Origin: DAOUJI01 sp034422875
GTDB lineage: Bacteria > Chloroflexota > Dehalococcoidia > Lucifugimonadales > JAGWBF01
Assembly: GCA_034422875.1 (NCBI GenBank)
Contig: DAOUJI010000079.1
Coordinates: 1-64,000 of the forward strand
Reading direction: 5' to 3'
DNA length: 64,000 nt
The translations under genes were made by a program, and so were the position numbers. The notes below the pieces were generated by a model that was not told the DNA's origin, did no database searches, and worked only from the letters and a program-made list of their open reading frames with translations. Shown here in pieces: positions 57,355 through 64,000 of this stretch. The stretch's first letter is position 1. Every line of letters begins with the position of its first letter.

Positions 57355-59313
57355 ATGATCTCTGAAGCGCTCATCTGGACCATCTTCCTGCTCCCGCTCG
57401 GAGCTTTCGTCTTCATATCTCTGGTGGTGCGGCCTTTCTTCAACCAGTGGAAGGAATCGGCCGGCCTCCTCACCATTCTCGCTATTGGGATAGCCCTCGC
57501 GCTGTCCTCATGGACGCTGCAGTCGGTGATAACCCAGGGCGAGCTTTCCTTTGCGCCGCAGGAGTGGCTGGCCATAGGCTCTCTGGACATCAGCCTCGGC
57601 CTTATCGTCGATCCCTTGACGGCCATAATGCTGGTGGTAGCCACCGGCGTGAGCCTGATGGTCCAGATTTACTCCGTCGGCTACATGAAGGGCGACCCCG
57701 GCTACGCCCGCTATTTCGCCATTATGAACCTGTTCACGGCGTCCATGGTGGGGCTGGTAATGGCCAGCAACATCGTCCAGATGTACGTATTCTGGGAACT
57801 GGTTGGCGTCTGCTCATACCTGCTCATTGGGTTCTGGTTCACCAGGCCGGCGGCGGCGGCAGCGGCCAAGAAAGCCTTCATAGTCACGAGGATAGGAGAC
57901 TTTGGATTCCTGCTGGCCATTCTCTACATATTCTACGCAGGCGGTTCCCTGGACATCGCCAGCATCAACGCGTTGGAGGGTTTGCCTGAAGGACTGGCTT
58001 TGACATGGGTGGCTGCGGGGATATTCGCCGGAGCCGTAGGAAAGTCGGCCCAGTTCCCCCTCCACGTGTGGCTTCCGGACGCAATGGAAGGCCCCACACC
58101 CGTCAGCGCGCTGATACACGCCGCGACTATGGTGGCGGCGGGCGTATTCCTGGTGGCCCGTTTCTTCCCGCTGTTCGAGCACTCCGCCGACGCCATGAGC
58201 ATGGTTGCCATCGTCGGCGCCTTCACGGCCTTATTTGCGGCCACTATGGGCATGGCCTCCTACGACATCAAGCGCGTCATGGCCTTTTCCACGGTGAGCC
58301 AGCTTGGGTACATGATTGCCGCTCTGGGAATAGGCGCATATGGGGTCGCCATATTCCATCTCTTCAACCATGCATTCTTCAAAGCCCTGCTCTTCATGGG
58401 CGCAGGAAGCGTGAACCACGCCACGGGCACCTTCGACATGCGGTACATGGGTGGGCTCAGGAAGGTCATGCCGTGGACCTACTGGACTGTGCTCATTGCA
58501 TCGTTAAGCCTGTCGGGGATATTCCCCTTCGCGGGGTTCTGGAGCAAGGACGAGATACTGATACACGCTTGGCGCGGAGGCGCTTCAGTCGATGCAATTG
58601 TCTTCTGGTTGTTGATTGTGGCGGCCTTCCTCACGGCGTTGTACACCTTCCGCATGGTGTATATGACCTTCCACGGCGAGTTCCGAGGGGGCGTGGAAAA
58701 GGAGATGGAGGACCGTGGGGAAGCTCCGGAGCATGGAGGTCACGGCATCCATCTCGCAGAATCACCGGTGACGATGGTGGCGCCGATGGTCCTTCTCGCT
58801 GTCGCGGCTCTGACGTCGGGTTACCTGGCAAATCCCCTTGGCTTCAAGGAAGGTTTCATCGGAATAGACCACCACTGGTTCTCCTCTTTCATGCTGTTGC
58901 CAGGGGAGAGCATACAGTCCTTCAGCCTTGGAATGGCGATCGTGTCGGTGCTCGTGGCCCTTGGAGGAATACTGATTGCCACCGCCATATACCTAACGCC
59001 GAGGGTCTCTCTCGACACGGTGGGGCGTCCCTTCCTGGCCGTGCGTGAGTTGCTGTTCCAACGTTACTACATGGACGACCTGTACGAGCGTCACATGGTC
59101 TACCAGGCCTTCTACAAGGGAATTGGAGCGATGCTGGACTGGTTTGACCGTCGCATAGTGGACAACGTAGCTGAGTTCGTCGGTTGGTCCTCCAGGAACG
59201 TGGGCCGAGCGGTGGCCGTGGTGCAAACAGGACAGGTCCAGGGTTACGCCCTGGCTATAACGGTAGGGATATTCCTGATAGTGATTGCTTTCGTGGCGGT
59301 GAACGCAGGATAG
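57355..59313 (+). CDS. nuoL: NADH-quinone oxidoreductase subunit L
   Basis: A 652-residue antiporter-like proton-pumping subunit with about 16 helices and the long lateral helix at the C-terminus. YVFWELVGVCSYLLIGFWF carries the helix-5 Glu; AMEGPTPVSALIHAATMV the Lys-helix region; FAGFWSKDEIL and FYKGIGAMLDWFDRRIVDN follow. A His-rich cytosolic loop (EHGGHGIHLAES) lies near residue 460. Confidence 0.96.
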   Translation: MISEALIWTIFLLPLGAFVFISLVVRPFFNQWKESAGLLTILAIGIALALSSWTLQSVITQGELSFAPQEWLAIGSLDISLGLIVDPLTAIMLVVATGVSLMVQIYSVGYMKGDPGYARYFAIMNLFTASMVGLVMASNIVQMYVFWELVGVCSYLLIGFWFTRPAAAAAAKKAFIVTRIGDFGFLLAILYIFYAGGSLDIASINALEGLPEGLALTWVAAGIFAGAVGKSAQFPLHVWLPDAMEGPTPVSALIHAATMVAAGVFLVARFFPLFEHSADAMSMVAIVGAFTALFAATMGMASYDIKRVMAFSTVSQLGYMIAALGIGAYGVAIFHLFNHAFFKALLFMGAGSVNHATGTFDMRYMGGLRKVMPWTYWTVLIASLSLSGIFPFAGFWSKDEILIHAWRGGASVDAIVFWLLIVAAFLTALYTFRMVYMTFHGEFRGGVEKEMEDRGEAPEHGGHGIHLAESPVTMVAPMVLLAVAALTSGYLANPLGFKEGFIGIDHHWFSSFMLLPGESIQSFSLGMAIVSVLVALGGILIATAIYLTPRVSLDTVGRPFLAVRELLFQRYYMDDLYERHMVYQAFYKGIGAMLDWFDRRIVDNVAEFVGWSSRNVGRAVAVVQTGQVQGYALAITVGIFLIVIAFVAVNAG

Positions 59314-59316
59314 GCT

Positions 59317-60867
59317 ATGGACGGCTTCAACGGATTGTTGACTGCGACCGTGTTCCTGCCGCTGGCAGGGGCGCTGGTCATTGCCGCCTTCATCAAGAAA
59401 GACAGCTGGGTCCGGTGGACGGCTGCCTTCATTGCTCTGATCGAATTGGCCCTGGCCATCGACGTCGTAGCCCGGTTCAGCCGGGCGGCCGGCGCCGACC
59501 GTTTCCAGCTTATCGACAAGTTCGGCTGGTTCGGCGTCGACTCGGTGTTCAATAACACCACGTTCTCAGCCAACTACTTCCTTGGGGTGGATGGACTGAG
59601 TGCACCGCTGGTGTTGCTCACCGGACTCCTGGGATTCTGCGCCGTTCTCGGGTCATGGAACGTTAAGCACCGGGTCAGGGAATATTTCGTTTGGCTGCTG
59701 GTCCTTCAAACCTCAGTCATGGGCGTTTTCGCATCCCTGGACTTCATCCTCTTCTTCCTCTTCTGGGAACTGGAACTGCTGCCGATGTTCATGCTCATCT
59801 CCATCTGGGGATCGGGCCGCAAGGAATACTCGGCGATGAAGTTCCTGATATTCACCATCTTGGGCAGCGCCTTCATGCTGGTGTCCATACTGGCGGTGAT
59901 CCTGGCCACGGGCGTCTCGGATATGGCGGCATTGTCCACACTGGGCGTCAGCGGTGTCGCGGCCAAGACCTTCATGCCGATATCGATGGTGTTCTGGTTC
60001 TTCGTGGTGGCTTTCGCCATCAAGCTGCCTGTCTGGCCGGTCCACACCTGGCTGCCCGATGCACACACCGACGCCCCCACTGCCGTGAGCGTGATGCTGG
60101 CGGGCGTGCTGTTGAAGATGGGAGGATACGGCCTGATACGCATCAGCGTGGGCATGTTCCCTGACATTGGCCACGCTGACGCATACGCCTGGTCTTTAGT
60201 GGTCCTCGCTGTAATCAGCATCCTGTACGGCGCCGTCGTCACCATAATGCAAACGGACCTGAAACGTCTCATCGCCTATAGCTCTGTGAGCCATATGGGG
60301 CTGGTGATGCTGGGCGTCGCTGTGGGGTTGAAAGGCGGAGCGGACTCGTCTGTGGCCTTAACAGGCGCCTCTATGCAAATGTTCGCCCACGGCTCCATCA
60401 CCGGCTTGCTGTTCCTCGTGGTGGGCCTGATATACGACAAGGCGCATACGAGGTACATCCCCGACCTTGGAGGACTCTCCTCCAGGATGCCCTTTGTTGG
60501 AGCCGTGTTCCTGATTGCCGGTCTGGCGTCACTGGGTTTGCCGGGAATGAGTGGTTTCGTAGCCGAACTTCTTGTTTTCCTGGGTTCCTTCGGAGAATTC
60601 CCCTGGCCTACGGCCCTGGCCGCATTCGGTATAGTGCTGGCGGCGGGTTACATCCTGTGGATGATTGAGCGGGTGATGTTCGGCGGGGAAAGGGAGCGTT
60701 TTGCGGGCATCACCGACGCCAGCTTGGTGGAGGCCATACCCCTGGGCGTCCTGACCGTCTCCATAATCGTGGTGGGGTTCTACCCGGCCTTCATCACCGA
60801 CTTCTTTGACTTTGGAATCAACCAGATGCCACGGTTCGCCGGGGCGTTGGGAGCCGCAGCGCCATGA
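59317..60867 (+). CDS. nuoM: NADH-quinone oxidoreductase subunit M
   Basis: A 516-residue antiporter-like subunit with about 14 helices: ILFFLFWELELLPMFMLISI (helix-5 Glu), LPVWPVHTWLPDAHTDAPTA, AYSSVSHMGLVMLGVAVGL and GMSGFVAELLVFLGSFGEFP. It begins 3 bp after nuoL and overlaps nuoN by 4 bp. Confidence 0.96.
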   Translation: MDGFNGLLTATVFLPLAGALVIAAFIKKDSWVRWTAAFIALIELALAIDVVARFSRAAGADRFQLIDKFGWFGVDSVFNNTTFSANYFLGVDGLSAPLVLLTGLLGFCAVLGSWNVKHRVREYFVWLLVLQTSVMGVFASLDFILFFLFWELELLPMFMLISIWGSGRKEYSAMKFLIFTILGSAFMLVSILAVILATGVSDMAALSTLGVSGVAAKTFMPISMVFWFFVVAFAIKLPVWPVHTWLPDAHTDAPTAVSVMLAGVLLKMGGYGLIRISVGMFPDIGHADAYAWSLVVLAVISILYGAVVTIMQTDLKRLIAYSSVSHMGLVMLGVAVGLKGGADSSVALTGASMQMFAHGSITGLLFLVVGLIYDKAHTRYIPDLGGLSSRMPFVGAVFLIAGLASLGLPGMSGFVAELLVFLGSFGEFPWPTALAAFGIVLAAGYILWMIERVMFGGERERFAGITDASLVEAIPLGVLTVSIIVVGFYPAFITDFFDFGINQMPRFAGALGAAAP

Positions 60868-62405
60868 CGGCTGAAGACGTCCGTCTGCTGTCTCCTGAGA
60901 TAGCCCTGGCCGGAATCGGCCTTATGGTCATTCTGCTGGACCTCGTAGTCAGCCGGAAGGGGCTGCTGGCCATATTCACCTTCCTTGGTCTGCTGGTCCC
61001 TGTGGGCCTTGCCGCCTGGCTTTGGGCTGACGTTAGCAACGAACCTTCCAAGCAGTTGGAGGCAATATTCAACCTGACTGGTTCGGGTGCGTCTCTGGTG
61101 GTGGACCAGTTCGCCTTATTCTTCAAGTTCCTGGTGATAGCCATAGTGGCGCTGATCGTGTTGGCGTCCACCGACTATGTCTCCAAGATGTCCCGCTTCC
61201 AGGGCGAGTATTACGGCCTCATTCTGCTCTCCGCCACGGGCATGATGCTTCTGGCGGCGGCCAGAGAGCTCATTGTGATATATGTGTCGCTGGAACTGAC
61301 AGCGCTGCCGTTGGCTGCTCTGGTGGCCTTCCTGATGAACGCCCGCTCCGGGGAAGCAAGCATGAAGTTCTTTATCCTGAACGGGGTCAGCTCCGCGCTG
61401 CTGCTCTACGGCATGGCCCTGGTGTTCGGCTTCACCGGCAGCACCTATCTCACGGACATCGGAGCCCAGTTGAGTCAGACCCTCGGCTCCGGCGCCGCTT
61501 TGGCGGACAACTTCGCGCTTCTGCTTGGCGTCGTGCTGATAATCGCCGGGTTCGGGTTCAAGATATCCAGCGTACCCTTCCAGATGTGGGCGCCGGACGT
61601 TTACGAGGGCGGCCCGACCACCGTGGTTGCCTTCCTGTCTGTGGCCAGCAAAGCAGCGGGGTTTGCCGTGCTGCTTCGGGTCTTCTACACCGGTTTCGAT
61701 GTATTCCAGTCCGACTGGGGAATCCTTTTTGCCGGGCTGGCGGCCGCCTCCATGACCATAGGCAACGTGGTGGCCATAGCCCAGAGCAACATCAAACGTC
61801 TCATGGGCTACAGCACTATCGCCCATGCGGGATACCTGTTGGTGGGACTGGCTGCCGTAACCGCGAACTCGGAAGGGGGAAGCAGCCTGGGGCCCAGTTC
61901 GTTGCTCTTCTATCTGGGCGCGTATGCGGCAACTAACTTGACAGCGTTCTTTGCCATCATAGCCATCTCGAACAAGGTCCAGAGCGACGAGATAGCAGAC
62001 TTCGCCGGGGCCAGTCGGCGGTCTCCGTACGTGGCCCTGGCCCTGGCTCTCGCGTTGGTGGCCCTTATCGGCGTGCCGCCCACTGGCGTGTTCATAGCCA
62101 AGTTGTACATATTCAACGCGGCTATCGAGGCCGACCTGTTGTGGCTGGCCATTGTCGGTGTAATCAACAGCGTAGTCTCCGCCTACTACTACCTGAAGAT
62201 AGTCCGTGTGATGTATCTGGAGCCGCCAGCCGATGAAGAGAAGGCGCCGTCGTCGCCGGCGTTCCAACTGGGGCTCGGGCTGGCCGCGTTGCTGGTATTG
62301 TTCATGGGGATAGCCCCCGGACCGATGTTGCGGGTAGCCGAGATCGCTGTGGACGCCCTTCCCAATGCAGCAAGGGTTGTCGGAGCCCTTTCCGCCGCCC
62401 CGTAA
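60864..62405 (+). CDS. nuoN: NADH-quinone oxidoreductase subunit N
   Basis: A 513-residue antiporter-like subunit, last gene of the operon. ELIVIYVSLELTALPLAALV carries the conserved Glu, FQMWAPDVYEGGPTTVVAFL and MGYSTIAHAGYLLVGLAAVT the channel helices, and LALVALIGVPPTGVFIAKLY the late helix. The ATG overlaps the nuoM stop (ATGA). nuoE, nuoF and nuoG do not follow; nadK is next after 129 bp. Confidence 0.96.
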   Translation: MTAEDVRLLSPEIALAGIGLMVILLDLVVSRKGLLAIFTFLGLLVPVGLAAWLWADVSNEPSKQLEAIFNLTGSGASLVVDQFALFFKFLVIAIVALIVLASTDYVSKMSRFQGEYYGLILLSATGMMLLAAARELIVIYVSLELTALPLAALVAFLMNARSGEASMKFFILNGVSSALLLYGMALVFGFTGSTYLTDIGAQLSQTLGSGAALADNFALLLGVVLIIAGFGFKISSVPFQMWAPDVYEGGPTTVVAFLSVASKAAGFAVLLRVFYTGFDVFQSDWGILFAGLAAASMTIGNVVAIAQSNIKRLMGYSTIAHAGYLLVGLAAVTANSEGGSSLGPSSLLFYLGAYAATNLTAFFAIIAISNKVQSDEIADFAGASRRSPYVALALALALVALIGVPPTGVFIAKLYIFNAAIEADLLWLAIVGVINSVVSAYYYLKIVRVMYLEPPADEEKAPSSPAFQLGLGLAALLVLFMGIAPGPMLRVAEIAVDALPNAARVVGALSAAP

Positions 62406-62534
62406 GCCATGACCATACCAGGTCCGTTTGACTCCCTGGAGACCCGGCGCTAGACTCGCTGTGCCCAACATGGACGCGCACACCCCAATTTTCTCTGCCT
62501 TCCAGAACCCGCCGGAAGGCCCTTCTTTCGTGCC

Positions 62535-63425
62535 ATGAAACCCGACATCATCGGCGTTGTCTTCAACCACCGCAGCGCCCCGGCAAAAAAGCTCGCTCAC
62601 GAGTTAGTCAAGCGGTTCAACCTCGCTGACCGGTCGTGGACCATATCCACATTGGACATAGACTCCGCCCCCTCTGAACTCCGAAAAACGGACATGGTCA
62701 TTACCGTTGGAGGGGACGGCACAATCATCAGGGCCGCGAGGCTGACCGTCCCGCTGGAAATCCCGATCCTTGGCATCAACATGGGCAGACTGGGTTTTAT
62801 GACCGAGCTCCAGGGGGAAGAGGCTCTGAGCCGGCTGCCCGACTACCTGGAAGGGGCAGGCAGGATAGAAGAACGCTCCATGATCAGGGTGGACTTCATA
62901 CCCCCGGAAAAGGGCGAGGACCGGCCTCACAGGCCCATCGACGGCTTCAACTACCATGCCCTGAACGACGTGGTCGTGGGCAGAGGCGGGGTTGCCCGGC
63001 TGGTCACTATTAAGGCCTACATTGACGGCGCCCACCTGACAGATTTCCGCTCCGACGCGGTGATGGTGGCGACTGCCACAGGCAGCACCGGATACAACCT
63101 GTCGGTTGGAGGCCCCATGCTGTGGCCCACCGCCGGAGTGATGATTCTCAAGGCGGTGGCTCCCCACATAGGAATCGCCCCGGCGCTCGTTCTACCGCCC
63201 ACCGCCGTGGTGGACCTAACAATAAAGACGGACCACGAGGCCACCTTGAGCGTGGACGGCTACGTCGATCTTGAACTGGCCCAGGGAGACAGCATAAGAG
63301 TCCAGAGGAGCCCCAATAAGACTAAGTTCCTGAGGGCGCTTCCGCCCAACGCCTTCTACCAAAGCCTGACACAGAGGCTGGGCTTTGGCGGAGGACAGAG
63401 CAGCACCAGAGCCATACAATACTGA
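62535..63425 (+). CDS. nadK: NAD kinase
   Basis: A 296-residue ATP-NAD kinase making NADP. DMVITVGGDGTIIRAARL holds the GGDGT motif (about residue 58), ILGINMGRLGFMTEL the next, LNDVVVGRGGVARLV replaces the common LNE with LND, and DAVMVATATGSTGYNLSVGG is the NAD-binding loop. ATG 62535 fits the family N-terminus (IIGVVFNHRSAPAKKLAHEL). The NUDIX gene follows by 2 bp. Confidence 0.95.
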   Translation: MKPDIIGVVFNHRSAPAKKLAHELVKRFNLADRSWTISTLDIDSAPSELRKTDMVITVGGDGTIIRAARLTVPLEIPILGINMGRLGFMTELQGEEALSRLPDYLEGAGRIEERSMIRVDFIPPEKGEDRPHRPIDGFNYHALNDVVVGRGGVARLVTIKAYIDGAHLTDFRSDAVMVATATGSTGYNLSVGGPMLWPTAGVMILKAVAPHIGIAPALVLPPTAVVDLTIKTDHEATLSVDGYVDLELAQGDSIRVQRSPNKTKFLRALPPNAFYQSLTQRLGFGGGQSSTRAIQY

Positions 63426-63427
63426 CT

Positions 63428-63991
63428 ATGACCGCAAACGACGAAAACCGGGAAATCACCATAGAAAGCCGCATGGCTTACGAGGGTAAGATTCTCAACG
63501 TGAGAGTCGACCAGGTCCGCATGGCCAATGGAAGAATCGCGACACGCGAGGTGGTGGAGCATGCGCCGGTGGTGTGCATAGCGCCAGTGGACGCCGACGG
63601 CAATGTGTTGATGGTGCGCCAGTACCGGAAACCGGCCGAGGCAACGCTGATGGAATGCCCTGCCGGAGGCATGTACCCTGGCGAGTCTCCGGAAGAAGCC
63701 GCCCTCAGAGAGCTGCAGGAAGAGACAGGATTCACAGCGGGCAAGCTGGAGAAGCTGGCCACCTTCTGGGCCACGCCCGGGTTCTGTGATGAGAAAATGC
63801 ACGCCTTCCTGGCCTCGGAGCTCGCTCCGGGAGACCCGGAGCACCAGCCCGACCACGACGAGGAAATCGAAAGCCTTTCCTGGATTCCCCTCTCACAAGC
63901 TCCCGACCTCATCCGAGAAGGCCAGATATCCGACGCCAAGAGCATTGCTTCCCTGATGCTGGCATACCACCTGTTAAAGGTGGGGGATTAG
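63428..63991 (+). CDS. NUDIX hydrolase (ADP-ribose pyrophosphatase type)
   Basis: A 187-residue Nudix enzyme. The Nudix box is GGMYPGESPEEAAL followed by RELQEETGF (GX5EX7REXXEEXG), with a preceding CPA and a following TAGKLEKLATFWATPGFCDE that marks the ADP-ribose/NDP-sugar branch (Pro 15-16 residues after the box). MVRQYRKPAEATLMECPAGG is the typical ADPRase lead-in. It lies 2 bp after nadK, so both would act in nicotinamide nucleotide metabolism. Confidence 0.93.
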   Translation: MTANDENREITIESRMAYEGKILNVRVDQVRMANGRIATREVVEHAPVVCIAPVDADGNVLMVRQYRKPAEATLMECPAGGMYPGESPEEAALRELQEETGFTAGKLEKLATFWATPGFCDEKMHAFLASELAPGDPEHQPDHDEEIESLSWIPLSQAPDLIREGQISDAKSIASLMLAYHLLKVGD

Positions 63992-64000
63992 GTTCTTGGG

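Noticed and set aside
61116..62600. 494-codon open frame on the minus strand across nuoN
   Set aside because: Antisense shadow of a well-supported membrane subunit; low-complexity His/Gln/Gly-rich translation. Similar shadows at 55807-56835 and 54393-55061 were rejected for the same reason.
1..64000. CRISPR array, rRNA, phage structural genes or transposase
   Set aside because: No regularly spaced repeats, conserved rRNA stretches, capsid/tail genes or transposase motifs were found on either strand.

Overview
The window looks like a piece of a GC-rich chromosome from an uncultured, probably aerobic Chloroflexota bacterium of the SAR202/Dehalococcoidia type. This placement is inferred from gene content, not from a marker tree: family III CoA transferases, ACMSD-like amidohydrolases, short-chain dehydrogenases, FAH-family hydrolases, an LLM-class flavoprotein, Thr/Pro-rich lipoproteins, an 11-gene nuo operon without nuoEFG, and plant-type LRR proteins with a dockerin-like tail. 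No rRNA, tRNA or CRISPR array was seen.

Layout. 0-5 kb: enoyl-CoA hydratase family gene, then a divergent operon of a rhodanese with an in-frame UGA at its catalytic Cys codon, a xanthine-dehydrogenase-type molybdopterin subunit and an amidohydrolase. 4.8-7.95 kb: a cassette bounded by perfect 48-bp direct repeats, carrying a DUF262/DUF1524 (GmrSD-like) gene and a small partner, sitting in the 3' end of the amidohydrolase gene. 8-23.5 kb: catabolic genes (hydrolases, CoA transferases, MFS transporter, hotdog dehydratase, FAH proteins, M20 peptidase) and an operon alcohol dehydrogenase - FAH - hydantoinase - cobalamin-binding-like protein; the last gene also has an in-frame UGA, at the second Cys of a CxxC motif. 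23.7-26.8 kb: a cytochrome c lipoprotein, a second DUF262 gene and an orphan RHH antitoxin. 26.9-40.3 kb: SDRs, amidase with an AtzG-like small partner, cyclophilin lipoprotein, a cytosolic FIST/solute-binding pair, LLM oxidoreductase, and nadB. 40.5-42 kb: HEPN (PaREP1-like) and HsdR-N-like nuclease genes. 42-49.2 kb: Rieske protein, threonine aldolase, lspA with an added zinc ribbon, a RluD-type gene, gltX, glnS. 49.4-64 kb: a secreted LRR protein, nuoABCDHIJK-(DUF2007)-LMN, nadK and a NUDIX hydrolase.

Most notable result: two independent genes keep their reading frame through a UGA that aligns with a functional Cys of their family, and each UGA is followed at the right distance by a compact hairpin with a G-starting triloop, as expected for bacterial SECIS elements. 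Together they argue that this organism decodes UGA as selenocysteine. UGA is also used as a normal stop here (for example nuoB and nuoD), so this is not a code change. Second: the DUF262 cassette in its 48-bp repeats looks like a small integrated defence element without its own recombinase.

Metabolically, the genes suggest a scavenger of diverse organic acids, amides and cyclic compounds whose electrons reach the quinone pool through a complex I that lacks the NADH-input module.
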